A DNA stretch of 64,000 bases, from positions 569,573-633,572 of the forward strand of contig NZ_JBNAFR010000002.1 in NCBI RefSeq assembly GCF_049800775.1. The letters run 5' to 3'. This stretch comes from Dinoroseobacter sp049800775. Lineage in GTDB: Bacteria > Pseudomonadota > Alphaproteobacteria > Rhodobacterales > Rhodobacteraceae. Shown piece after piece: positions 33,142-41,530 of the stretch (position 1 is its first letter; each line of letters begins with the position of its first letter). The position numbers were made by a program, and so were the translations under genes. The notes beneath the pieces are model-generated. The model was not told the DNA's origin. It searched no databases and was given only the letters and a program-made list of their open reading frames with translations.

Positions 33142-34235
33142 GCCTGCGCGCGGCCCTCGGCCCGGCGATCGACCGGGCTGGGGCGTTTCTCGAGGCCGAA
33201 GGGGCGGCGGGGTTTCCCGAAGCGCATCACCGCATGAGGTTCCCGCGCTGGGCCGGGATCGTCGGCGGGTCTGTGGAGCATGTGGCCGAAGTCTTTGCCC
33301 CGGCGGTGATCGCCGATCTGCTGGTTGATGCGGCGGATCTTTGCGAAGGGGCCGCGGCGGCGCGCTGGCGCGCGGTGGCCCGGAGGCAGGCAGACCGGGT
33401 GGCCCGGGCGCGGCTGACCGACCGGCCCGGCGGCTGGAGCTATTTCCCGGACCTGCCAGAACTGCCACCGGACCTCGACAGCCTTGGGGCGGCGATCCGC
33501 CTCTTTGCCCGGGCCGCGCCGGAGCACCTGCCTTTGATCGAGGATCCGATCAGAATAGCGCTTGCGGGGGCCGAGCCGAGCGGGCTGCCGCGCACCTGGA
33601 TCATCGCCCCTGACGCGCCACCCAAGGCGCGCAAGCGGATGAGGCGCGGGGTGCGCTGGCATTGGGGCGATACGGTGGATCCGGAGGTTTGCGCGCGGTT
33701 CTTTCTCGGCCTGCATGCGATGGACGCGGTGCGGTTTGCGCCCGAGATTGCCCGCGGGGCTGCAGCCATCGCCGCGGCGCAAGCGCCCGGCGGGCTTTGG
33801 CCGGCCACGTGGTATGCCGGACCGGTCTATGGCACCGCGCTTTGTGCAGAGCTGATGGTGGCCACGGGCCATATACGCGCCGCAGAGGCAGGCCGCGCAG
33901 CCCTCGCAAAGGCCGTGCATCCAGCGGGTGGTTGGGGGATGTGGGAGGCGGTCCCGCTGGATACCGCCATTGCGCTGGCCCTGTTGGCGGACAGTCTGCC
34001 GCCAGAGGCCGTGGCCCGCGCGGTCGAGCTGTTGCTGAGCTATCAGAACCCCGATGGCAGTTGGCCCGGCACCCAGTGGATCCAGATGGAGGTCGGGCGC
34101 GCCCTGGGTCGGGTCCGGCGTCGGATCACATGGCAAAGTGATACGGTCACCACGGCCTTTGCATTGCGGGCTCTGCTGGCCGTAGCGCGTCGGATCGACC
34201 CCGATATGACAATCGAGAAGGCCGAGACGGCCTGA
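33138..34235 (+). CDS. Terpene-cyclase/prenyltransferase-like alpha/alpha-toroid protein
   Basis: A 365-residue all-helical protein with squalene-hopene-cyclase/prenyltransferase repeat character. QW-like motifs are QAPGGLW (residues 215-221) and QNPDGSWPG (303-311), and GGWSYFPDLPELPPDLDS (98-115) contains DLDS, reminiscent of the DxDD acid of class II terpene cyclases but lacking the last Asp. The tail has SDTVTTAFALRALL, a standard toroid helix. It is about half the length of squalene-hopene cyclase, so it is a single-domain relative. It overlaps the Gly-rich protein gene by four bases. Whether it cyclises or transfers a prenyl group, or only uses the fold, is not decidable. Confidence 0.7.
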   Translation: MSLRAALGPAIDRAGAFLEAEGAAGFPEAHHRMRFPRWAGIVGGSVEHVAEVFAPAVIADLLVDAADLCEGAAAARWRAVARRQADRVARARLTDRPGGWSYFPDLPELPPDLDSLGAAIRLFARAAPEHLPLIEDPIRIALAGAEPSGLPRTWIIAPDAPPKARKRMRRGVRWHWGDTVDPEVCARFFLGLHAMDAVRFAPEIARGAAAIAAAQAPGGLWPATWYAGPVYGTALCAELMVATGHIRAAEAGRAALAKAVHPAGGWGMWEAVPLDTAIALALLADSLPPEAVARAVELLLSYQNPDGSWPGTQWIQMEVGRALGRVRRRITWQSDTVTTAFALRALLAVARRIDPDMTIEKAETA

Positions 34236-34243
34236 ACCGCAAT

Positions 34244-34272
34244 GGCCCGCCCGGAGGGTGTCCGGGCGGGCC
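34244..34272. terminator. Bidirectional terminator-like hairpin
   Basis: A perfect 12-bp stem GGCCCGCCCGGA / TCCGGGCGGGCC with a 5-base loop lies between the convergent cyclase-like and hemerythrin genes. No T tract follows on either side, so it is a strong hairpin rather than a textbook intrinsic terminator. Confidence 0.6.
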
Positions 34273-34291
34273 CTGTGCTGTGACTGCGGGC

Positions 34292-34858
34292 TTAGCCGCG
34301 CAGGCGGTGGTGCAGGATGATCGGCACGGCCAGATCCTCCTCATCGCCGAGATGGCGCTGCAGAAAGGCTTCGATCACGGCGCTGGTGCTGTGCACCTGC
34401 GCGACTTCCTCGCGGGCTTGGGGCGGGTCGAGATGGCTCAGCTGCAGGACCCGGTTGGCATGTCGGGTAAACTCCGCCAGCACCTTGTCGAGATCCACAT
34501 GATCCTGTTCCAGCACTGCGAGCCCGGCATCAAACCGGGGATCAGCCGCCGAGAGCTCGGGGAAGTAGCTACGATCCTCCCAGCCGTGATGACCATGCAG
34601 ATTGCCCACGAGCGCACCGCCATACTGCATCAGCCGCTCGGCATGGGTCTCGGGGGACAGGTCGCGGTCGAGACAGGCCTCGGCATCCAGCCGGACCCGT
34701 TCGGCCAGTTGGCGGAACATCTGATGCGCCCCCAGCCAGTGGCGGGTTTTCTCGGCAAAGCCGGGATGGGCCGCCCAGCTGTCGCGCGGGTACTGGTCGA
34801 GCAGGACCCGCATCTCGTCGGGCATATCGGTTTTGCGCATGTCATAAGTGTCGAGCAT
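34292..34858 (-). CDS. Hemerythrin HHE domain protein
   Basis: A 188-residue four-helix protein with hemerythrin-like di-iron ligands: H45, the GHHGWED motif (H90, H91, E94), EQDH at 117-120 and the late H169-x3-EE pair. These metals can bind oxygen or nitric oxide or help repair iron centres. The ATG at 34858 has an excellent AAAAGGAG ribosome site; the longer frame upstream is not coding-like. It stands alone, convergent with the cyclase-like gene. In bacteria such proteins are often tied to nitric oxide or oxygen stress, which is of interest because a nitric oxide synthase gene lies 16 kb away; a link is inference. Confidence 0.88.
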   Translation of the reverse strand: MLDTYDMRKTDMPDEMRVLLDQYPRDSWAAHPGFAEKTRHWLGAHQMFRQLAERVRLDAEACLDRDLSPETHAERLMQYGGALVGNLHGHHGWEDRSYFPELSAADPRFDAGLAVLEQDHVDLDKVLAEFTRHANRVLQLSHLDPPQAREEVAQVHSTSAVIEAFLQRHLGDEEDLAVPIILHHRLRG

Positions 34859-35057
34859 CGGTCTACTCCTTTTCCCACAGACGTGGGGACGTGTGCCGGG
34901 CCCGGTTAGAGGGGGCGTGGCAAGGCTGCTATGCGTCTGGTGACGTAGCGGCAGCCGCATCCGCGCGAGAGATCCACGCGCCCATTGCAACAGCCCGGCG
35001 CAGGGGGGATGCTCGGCCCGGGGCCAGACCCCGCGAGACAGGAGAGGGGGCCATGTC

Positions 35058-36299
35058 ATGAGCGAGCTACGCCGGAGCTGGGTCGAGAGCGCGAATAGCG
35101 CGGCGACGCCCTTTCCGTTGAACAATCTGCCCTACGGGGTCTTCTCGACCGGAAACACGCCGCCGCGCTGCGGGGTGGCCATCGGCGACCGGATCCTGGA
35201 TCTCGCCGGATTGGAGGCTGCGGGGGCGCTGGCCTTTGGCGGCGTGTTCGCGGAGGCAAGCTGGAACCGGTTCATGGCGCGGGGACAGGCCGACTGGGCG
35301 CGGTTGCGCGCCGCGCTGACCGCAGCCCTGGCCGAGGGATCGGACCAGCGCGCAGCGCTTGCCCCCCATCTGGTCCCCATGGACGCCGCCAAGCTGCATC
35401 TGCCCTTCGAGGTGCGCGAATACACGGATTTCTACGCCAGCCGGCACCATGCCACCAATGTCGGCACCATGTTTCGCGGCGCCAACAACGCCCTGCCGCC
35501 GAACTGGCTGCATATCCCCATCGGCTATAACGGTCGGGCCTCCTCCGTGGTGGTCTCGGGCACGGATGTGATCCGGCCCCATGGTCAGATCAAGGGGCCG
35601 GACGATGCGCTGCCACGCTTTGCGCCCTCGGCCCGGTTCGATCTGGAGCTGGAGCTGGGCGCGATTGTCGGTCAGCCCTCATCGGGGCCTCTCAGCGTGG
35701 CCGAGGGGTTTGCGGCGATCTTTGGCTATGTCCTGCTGAATGATTGGTCGGCGCGGGATATCCAGGCTTGGGAATACCAGCCGCTCGGCCCGTTTCAGGG
35801 CAAGGCAACCGCGACCACGATCAGCCCCTGGATCGTCACCGCCGCCGCGCTCGCGCCGTTTCGCGTGGCCGCCCCGCCGCGCGAGGTGCCGCTCTTGCCC
35901 TATCTCGAAGAGCCGGGGCCGATGCTCTACGACATCGCGCTGGAGGTCGGTCTGACACCCGAGGACGGCGTCGAAACGATCCTCGCACGGACCAATGCGC
36001 GCGAGCTTTACTATTCCGCCGCACAGCAATTGGCCCATCATGCGAGCTCGGGCTGTCCCATGCGGGTCGGGGACCTTTTGGGATCGGGCACGATCTCCGG
36101 GGCGGGACCGGAGGCGCGGGGATCGCTGCTTGAGATGAGCTGGGGCGGGGCGGAGCCGATCACCTTGGCCGATGGCCAATGCCGGCGCTTTCTCGAGGAT
36201 GGTGATACGCTGACCCTGCGCGGGGCGGCCCGGGGCGCGGGCTATCAGATCGGGTTCGGCCCCTGTCGCGGACGCGTCCTGCCCGCGCGCGCGCTCTGA
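35058..36299 (+). CDS. fahA: Fumarylacetoacetase
   Basis: A 413-residue fumarylacetoacetate hydrolase, the last step of tyrosine/homogentisate breakdown, giving fumarate and acetoacetate. The small N-terminal domain (about 1-110) precedes the catalytic domain with YTDFYASRHHATNVGTMFR, where the catalytic His lies, the metal ligands in DLELELGAIVG, and LLNDWSARDIQAWEYQPLGPF. Length fits the eukaryote-like type found in proteobacteria. Homogentisate dioxygenase and maleylacetoacetate isomerase are not in the window. It is monocistronic as far as can be seen. Confidence 0.95.
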   Translation: MSELRRSWVESANSAATPFPLNNLPYGVFSTGNTPPRCGVAIGDRILDLAGLEAAGALAFGGVFAEASWNRFMARGQADWARLRAALTAALAEGSDQRAALAPHLVPMDAAKLHLPFEVREYTDFYASRHHATNVGTMFRGANNALPPNWLHIPIGYNGRASSVVVSGTDVIRPHGQIKGPDDALPRFAPSARFDLELELGAIVGQPSSGPLSVAEGFAAIFGYVLLNDWSARDIQAWEYQPLGPFQGKATATTISPWIVTAAALAPFRVAAPPREVPLLPYLEEPGPMLYDIALEVGLTPEDGVETILARTNARELYYSAAQQLAHHASSGCPMRVGDLLGSGTISGAGPEARGSLLEMSWGGAEPITLADGQCRRFLEDGDTLTLRGAARGAGYQIGFGPCRGRVLPARAL

Positions 36300-36389
36300 C
36301 GACCACATCCCCTTGCATCCGCGCGCGATGGCCAAAGCGCCTGCGCTTTATCTGGCCCGTCCGCGTGGGGCGCTGCGGGGGCGCGCGAC

Positions 36390-36406
36390 CTGAAAGGATT
36401 ATGAAA
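36390..36406 (+). promoter_or_regulatory. Direct repeat CTGAAA-N5-ATGAAA upstream of tctD
   Basis: CTGAAA and ATGAAA start 11 bp apart, one helical turn, which is the usual spacing for OmpR-family regulator half-sites. The same arrangement occurs upstream of tctC at 38528-38544. It is a candidate TctD operator, inferred from this recurrence. Confidence 0.45.
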
Positions 36407-36456
36407 GCGAAAGCCTCTATCCTATGAGAGAGGGGTGCTCTGGGGGAGGCTACGGC

Positions 36457-37116
36457 ATGCTGATCTCGGTCGTCGAAGACAATGAAGGGCTGGCGCAGGC
36501 GATTGCCGATGTTCTCACCGATGGCGGGCACGGGGTGGACGTGATCCATAACGGGCACGATGCGGACCAGTTCCTGAGCCGCGAGGATGTCAATCTGGTG
36601 ATCCTTGATCTCGGTCTGCCGGGCATTGCCGGGCTCGAGGTTCTGACCCGCATGCGGGCGCGGGGGGATTCCACGCCGGTGATCATCCTGACGGCCCAGA
36701 GCGATACGAAGGACGCGATTGCCGGGCTGAATGCTGGGGCCGACGACTATATCGGCAAGCCGGTCGAGATCGCCGAGCTGGTCGCGCGGGTGGCGGCGAC
36801 GTTGCGCCGGAGCGTGAAGTTCACCGAGACCGAGCGCTTTGGCGCCATCGATTTCGAGCGCGAGAGCCGCTCGCTCAGCGTGGCGGGCACGCCTCTGGAT
36901 CTGCCGCGCAAGGAGCTTGCCGTGTTCGAATGCCTCGCCAACAGCAAGGGCCGCCTCGTGTCCAAGGAGGCGCTGTTGAGCTTCGTCTATGGCTCGGGCG
37001 CGGATGTCAGCGCCTCGGCGATCGAGGTCTATGTCTCGCGCCTGCGCAGTCGGATCGGACCCCATGGGGTCTCGATCAAGGCCGCGCGTGGCATCGGATA
37101 CCGTCTGGAGTGCTGA
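36457..37116 (+). CDS. tctD: OmpR-family response regulator (TctD-like)
   Basis: A 219-residue response regulator. The receiver domain has phospho-acceptor D51 (in ILDLGLPG), switch T79 and K101; the C-terminal winged helix (about 125-219) ends EVYVSRLRSRIGPHGVSIKAARGIGYRLE, partly quoted, the standard OmpR DNA-binding end. The ATG at 36457 follows a GGGGGAGG ribosome site. The adjacent kinase gene overlaps its end by seven bases. Position before a tripartite tricarboxylate transporter locus indicates the TctD role, switching on carboxylate uptake. Confidence 0.92.
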   Translation: MLISVVEDNEGLAQAIADVLTDGGHGVDVIHNGHDADQFLSREDVNLVILDLGLPGIAGLEVLTRMRARGDSTPVIILTAQSDTKDAIAGLNAGADDYIGKPVEIAELVARVAATLRRSVKFTETERFGAIDFERESRSLSVAGTPLDLPRKELAVFECLANSKGRLVSKEALLSFVYGSGADVSASAIEVYVSRLRSRIGPHGVSIKAARGIGYRLEC

Positions 37117-38507
37117 CGCCGCGCAACTCCGTGCGCTCGCTCAAGCTGCGCCTGCTGATCCGGATCGTGCTGCCGCTCTTTGCGGTTGCGCTGGCGCTGG
37201 GCGGGTGGCGGACCTGGTATGTGTTCGAGACCGCCAAGGAGATCTTCGACCGCAACCTGACGGCCGTGTCTCTGGCTGTGGCGCGGGATCTGGCCTCCTC
37301 CGGGGTGGAGCTTCTGTCGCAGGAGACGCTGCTTTTGCTGACCGATGCCAGCGGTGGCAAGATCTTCTACCATGTCCACGGCCCCGACGGCGCCTATGTG
37401 GCGGGGTTCGGCTATCCGCCCCGCAGCGCGGTCACCCCTCTCTCGGGGGCGACGGCGCCGGAGCTGTTCGACTCGACCCATCTCGGGCGGCCCGTGCGCG
37501 CGGTGGCCCTCGGGCAGCTGGTCAATTCCGCCGGGCTGGAGGGGATCGCCACCATCACCGTCTGGCAGGAGCAGGCCGTCCGTCAGCAATTCGCGATCCG
37601 ACAGGCGGTGTCCTCGGCGGTGATCATCGTGCTGCTGGTGGGGGCGGTGATCGCCTTTGTCTGGTTCGGGGTCAGTTCCGGGCTCGCCCCGCTCAACCAG
37701 TTGCGCAGCGCAGTGGGCCGACGCAATCCGCAGGAGTTGCGCCCGAATGCCCAGGCCGTCCCGGAGGAGGTGCAGCCCCTCGTGGGTACGCTCAATGATC
37801 TGTTTCAGGAGGTGCAGAACTCCATCGATGCGCGGGACCGGTTCATCAGCAACGCCGCCCATCAGCTGCGCAATCCCATCGCTGCGGTGCAGGCCTTGGC
37901 GGAATCCGCGCTCAATGCGAAGACCACCGACAAGATGACCCGCCGCGTCGCCAAGACCCTGACGGAGGCGCGCCATACCTCGCAACTGGCCGAGCAGCTT
38001 TTGATGCTCGAGCGGTTGCGTCATTCCCCCGAAAGCTTCAAGCGCGAGCCCTTCGATGCGGCGGACAGCCTGCTCTATGTGGCGCAGCGGTTCAGCGACC
38101 GGGCATTGGACCGCAATGTGGAGTTCGGGTTCGACCAGGATGACCAGCCCGCCCCGCTCGTGGGGGATCCGGAGCTTTTCGGCGAGGCCATCGAGAACCT
38201 TCTGGACAATGCACTGGCCCATGCGGGCCCCGGGCTGCGCGGGATTGCCCTGATCCTTGGCAGTGCCGAGGGCGAGGCGCGGATCACCGTGCGCGATGAT
38301 GGCCGCGGGATCCCGGAGGCCGATCGCGAGATCATCTTCGAGCGGTTCACCCAGCTCGATTTCGGCCGGGGCAGCGGGCTCGGGCTCGCCATCGCGCGCG
38401 AGATCCTGCGCGCCCATGGCGGCGAGATCCGCGCCACCGGGGAGCTGAGCGACACCGGGGCCGGGTTCGCCATCACTCTGCCCCTGCGCAATTCGCCCGG
38501 AAGCTGA
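37110..38507 (+). CDS. tctE: Sensor histidine kinase (TctE-like)
   Basis: A 465-residue membrane kinase. Transmembrane segments at about 13-37 and 170-188 flank a periplasmic sensor domain of the TctE type. A HAMP-like linker follows, then the HisKA domain with the phosphorylated His at about H251 (SNAAHQLRNPIAAVQA), and the ATPase domain with the N box (ENLLDNALAHAG), G1 DDGRGIP, F box and G2 GSGLGLAIA. The GTG at 37110 is favoured because it begins just before the tctD stop; an ATG start would need non-coding-looking sequence. It should sense an extracellular tri- or dicarboxylate and phosphorylate TctD. Confidence 0.9.
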   Translation: MLTPRNSVRSLKLRLLIRIVLPLFAVALALGGWRTWYVFETAKEIFDRNLTAVSLAVARDLASSGVELLSQETLLLLTDASGGKIFYHVHGPDGAYVAGFGYPPRSAVTPLSGATAPELFDSTHLGRPVRAVALGQLVNSAGLEGIATITVWQEQAVRQQFAIRQAVSSAVIIVLLVGAVIAFVWFGVSSGLAPLNQLRSAVGRRNPQELRPNAQAVPEEVQPLVGTLNDLFQEVQNSIDARDRFISNAAHQLRNPIAAVQALAESALNAKTTDKMTRRVAKTLTEARHTSQLAEQLLMLERLRHSPESFKREPFDAADSLLYVAQRFSDRALDRNVEFGFDQDDQPAPLVGDPELFGEAIENLLDNALAHAGPGLRGIALILGSAEGEARITVRDDGRGIPEADREIIFERFTQLDFGRGSGLGLAIAREILRAHGGEIRATGELSDTGAGFAITLPLRNSPGS

Positions 38508-38527
38508 ACCGGCAACAAGTTCGTTCC

Positions 38528-38544
38528 ATGAAAAGTTGATGAAA
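38528..38544 (+). promoter_or_regulatory. Direct repeat ATGAAA-N5-ATGAAA upstream of tctC
   Basis: Two ATGAAA hexamers start exactly 11 bp apart, about 100 bp upstream of the tctC start. It repeats the layout seen before tctD. A candidate TctD-binding site; the wider region also has AAGTTC...GAACTT arms. Confidence 0.45.
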
Positions 38545-38634
38545 GGAACTTGGTGTAAGCTCGCCATGCGCGGGCTCCGAGCACTGCGACAGATTTACGA
38601 ACAAGCGGCAAAAGCCGTGACCTGGGAGGATAAC

Positions 38635-39725
38635 ATGAATTCAATCGCGAAAGCGGTGCGCCTTGTTGCGGCCGCCTCTTGTGTGACCGGAATGACCGCT
38701 GCCAGCGCGCTGGCAGAGGTCGATTTTTCCGGCAAGACAGTGGAATGGGTGATCCCCTTTTCCGAAACGGGCGGCTCCGCCAAATGGGCGAATTTCTTTG
38801 CCCCGCTTTTGTCCGAGGCCCTGCCGGGCGCGCCGACCGTGGTGGTGAAATTCATGCCGGGTGCGGGGTCGACCAAGGGGCGAACTGGTTCCAGCGCGAA
38901 GAGCACGAGGATGGCACGCTGCTGTTCGGGACATCCGGCTCGACCCAGTTTCCCTATCTGCTGGGCGATCCGCGGGTGCGCTATGAATATGGCGACTGGC
39001 ATGCGGTGATGGCCTCGGGCACGGGCTGCGTGGCCTATCTGAATGCCGAGGCCGGTGCGATGTTCGATGGCTCGGCCAACAAGCTCAAGGAGATCGATTT
39101 CGTCTATGGCAGCCAGGGCGCGACACGCCTTGATCTGGTGCCGCTGCTGGCCTGGCAGATGCTGGGTATGACCGTGGAGCCGGTCTTTGGCATCAAGGGG
39201 CGCGGCGACGGGCGCCTGATGTTCGAGCGCGGCGAGGCCAATATCGATTACCAGACCTCGTCGGGCTATCTCTCGGGATCGGCGCCGCTGGTCGAGGATG
39301 GCAGCGCTGTGCCGATGATGTCCTGGGGCGCACCGGATGCCGAGGGCAATATTGTCCGTGACCCGACCTTCCCGGATCTCCCGACCTTCAAGGAGGTCTG
39401 CGAAGCGACGGAGGGCTGCGAGACTTCGGGGGATTCCTGGGATGCGTGGAAAGCCTTCTTCATTGCCGGGTTCCCGGTGCAAAAGCTCGCCTTCCTGCCA
39501 GCCGGCACGCCTAAGGAGGTGATCGACACCTACACCGCTGCCTTCGAGGCGGTCACCGAGCGCGCCGATTTCGCCGAGATCTCGACCAAGCGCGTGGGCA
39601 AGTACCCGGTCTTTGTCGGGGGCGGGGCCCAGGATGCACTGGCCACGGCCACGGGTGTCCCGGAGAGCGCGAAGACGTTTGTGACCAACTGGTTGCAAGA
39701 GGAATACGGCGTCCGCCTCAAGTAA
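38635..39725 (+). pseudogene. tctC: Tripartite tricarboxylate transporter binding protein TctC, one-base frameshift
   Basis: The periplasmic solute receptor of a TctABC transporter, split over two reading frames. From the ATG at 38635 (GGGAGGA ribosome site) there is a signal peptide and the start VDFSGKTVEWVIPFSETGGS up to FMPGAGSTKG; the family then continues in the next frame as GANWFQREEHEDGTLLFGTSGS to the stop at 39725. The break falls in a run of four G at 38877-38880, and one extra G would restore a single 363-residue or so protein (ACC AAG GGG GCG). All other parts, such as SQGATRLDLVPLLAWQML and PAGTPKEVIDTYTAAFEAV, are intact. It may be a sequencing error, a recent mutation or a phase-variable tract. 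Confidence 0.88.
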
Positions 39726-39796
39726 CCCTTTGAAAATCCTTATGCCCGGCGCCATGCGCGCCGGGTTCGATCCTTGAGCTCTAGGGGAGGGGCAGG

Positions 39797-41530
39797 ATGG
39801 AGACGTTGAGTATCGCGTTGCCGGCATTGAGCGAGGCCATCGGACTGATCTCGCAACCGATTGTGCTCGGCTACCTCGTTCTGGGGGTAGTGATGGGGCT
39901 GTCCATCGGGGTCTTTCCGGGGCTTGGCGGGATTGCCGGGCTGTCCCTGCTGCTGCCGTTCATGTTCGGGATGGACCCGGTTCTGGGCCTCGCTCTGATG
40001 ATCGGGATGGTGGCCGTCGTGCCCACCTCGGACACATTCGCCTCGGTCCTGATGGGGATCCCGGGTTCATCGGCGTCGCAGGCGACGGTGCTGGACGGCT
40101 TTCCCATGGCCAAGAAGGGCGAGGCGGCGCGGGCGCTCTCGGCGGCCTTCGCCTCGTCACTCTTTGGCGGACTTGTGGGCGCGACCTTCCTGACGGTTTT
40201 CATCCTGATTGCGCGGCCACTGGTGCTGGCTTTTGGCCTGCCCGAGATGCTGATGGTGACCATTCTGGGCCTGTCCATGGTGGCGATCCTCGCCGGACGG
40301 GTGGTCTGGAAAGGGCTTGCGGCGGCCGGGTTGGGCCTGATGGTGGGGACCATCGGCGAGGCAGATGCGGGCGGCAGCCTGCGCATGGCCACTTACGATC
40401 TGCCCTATCTGACGGACGGGCTGAAGCTGGTCATCGTCGGTCTCGGCATCTTCGCGGTGCCCGAGATCGTCTCGCTCCTGCGGCAGGACAGCTCGATCTC
40501 GAAAAGCGCCACCTTGGGCAGCGGCTGGATGGAGGGCGTGCGCGACTGGTTCAGGAATATCTGGCTCAGCATGCGGTGTTCGATCATCGGGGTGATGGTC
40601 GGTGTGATCCCCGGCCTCGGCGGATCCGTGGTCGACTGGATCTCCTATGGCCACGCGGTGCAGACCACCAAGGACAAGAGCCAGTTCGGCAAGGGAGAGA
40701 TCCGGGGGATTGTCGGTCCGGAAAGCTCCAACAACGCCAAGGAGGGCGGGGGCCTCGTGCCGACGCTCCTCTTCGTGATCGGGCTGATCGGGATCTTCCT
40801 GCGCCGGTTCGACTGGTCGCGCCCGGCCTTCCTGATCGGCTTCGTGCTGTCCAACCCGGCCGAGACCTTCACCAACCAGGCCTACCAGATCGCCGCCAGC
40901 CGCTTCCGCAAGAGCTTTGAGGAGGGCATCGACTACATCTTCAGCCCGATCGTCATCGTGCTGCTGATCGTTACCGCGCTCTCGGTGTTCTTCGGGCTGC
41001 GTCAGGCCAAGATGCTGCAGGCGGAGGGTGATGTTAAATCGGGCTCCAAGCGGGCGCCGGTCACTTTCCTGCTGGTCGTGACCGCCTATCTGGCCGTGGC
41101 CGTAATCAACGCGTCGTTCATTCCGAACTACGCCTTTACTGACAAGGTCTTTCCGCTCTTTGCCGGGTCGGTTGCGCTGGTCTGCTGCCTGATCCTGGTG
41201 TTCCAGATGATGATGAAGCCCGAGGCCGATGTGATCTTTGCGGACAAGGAAGCGCAGGGCGAGGATGCGGATGCGCCCCATGGCCTCTGGTCGACGCTTG
41301 CATGGTTCGCGGGGCTGCTCGCGCTCTCGGCGCTCTTTGGGTTCATCATCGCGCTGGCGCTGTTCCCGGTCTCCTTCTTCCGGGTGCGGGCGCAGGTGTC
41401 CTGGACCAAGGCGGTTCTGCTGGCGGCGTGCGGGATCGGGTTCATGCTGGTCATGGCCGGCGCGCTGAACCGCGACTTCCCGCCGGGACTGTTGCAGAGC
41501 CTTGTCGATCTGCTCTGGCCGCTGACATGA
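39797..41530 (+). CDS. tctA: Tripartite tricarboxylate transporter permease TctA with TctB-like C-terminus
   Basis: A 577-residue membrane protein. Residues 1 to about 410 are TctA: GLSIGVFPGLGGIAGLSLLLPF, the GIPGSSASQATVLDGFPMA loop and GVIPGLGGSVVDWISYGHA (signature GIxPGLGG-type loops, quoted in part). The last ~150 residues add further helices (PLFAGSVALVCCLILVFQM, then FGFIIALALFPVSFFRVRAQVSW) that resemble the separate small subunit TctB. No separate tctB is found in the locus, so a TctA-TctB fusion is the likely explanation. It lies 71 bp after tctC and overlaps the PrpF-type gene by four bases. Confidence 0.9.
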   Translation: METLSIALPALSEAIGLISQPIVLGYLVLGVVMGLSIGVFPGLGGIAGLSLLLPFMFGMDPVLGLALMIGMVAVVPTSDTFASVLMGIPGSSASQATVLDGFPMAKKGEAARALSAAFASSLFGGLVGATFLTVFILIARPLVLAFGLPEMLMVTILGLSMVAILAGRVVWKGLAAAGLGLMVGTIGEADAGGSLRMATYDLPYLTDGLKLVIVGLGIFAVPEIVSLLRQDSSISKSATLGSGWMEGVRDWFRNIWLSMRCSIIGVMVGVIPGLGGSVVDWISYGHAVQTTKDKSQFGKGEIRGIVGPESSNNAKEGGGLVPTLLFVIGLIGIFLRRFDWSRPAFLIGFVLSNPAETFTNQAYQIAASRFRKSFEEGIDYIFSPIVIVLLIVTALSVFFGLRQAKMLQAEGDVKSGSKRAPVTFLLVVTAYLAVAVINASFIPNYAFTDKVFPLFAGSVALVCCLILVFQMMMKPEADVIFADKEAQGEDADAPHGLWSTLAWFAGLLALSALFGFIIALALFPVSFFRVRAQVSWTKAVLLAACGIGFMLVMAGALNRDFPPGLLQSLVDLLWPLT

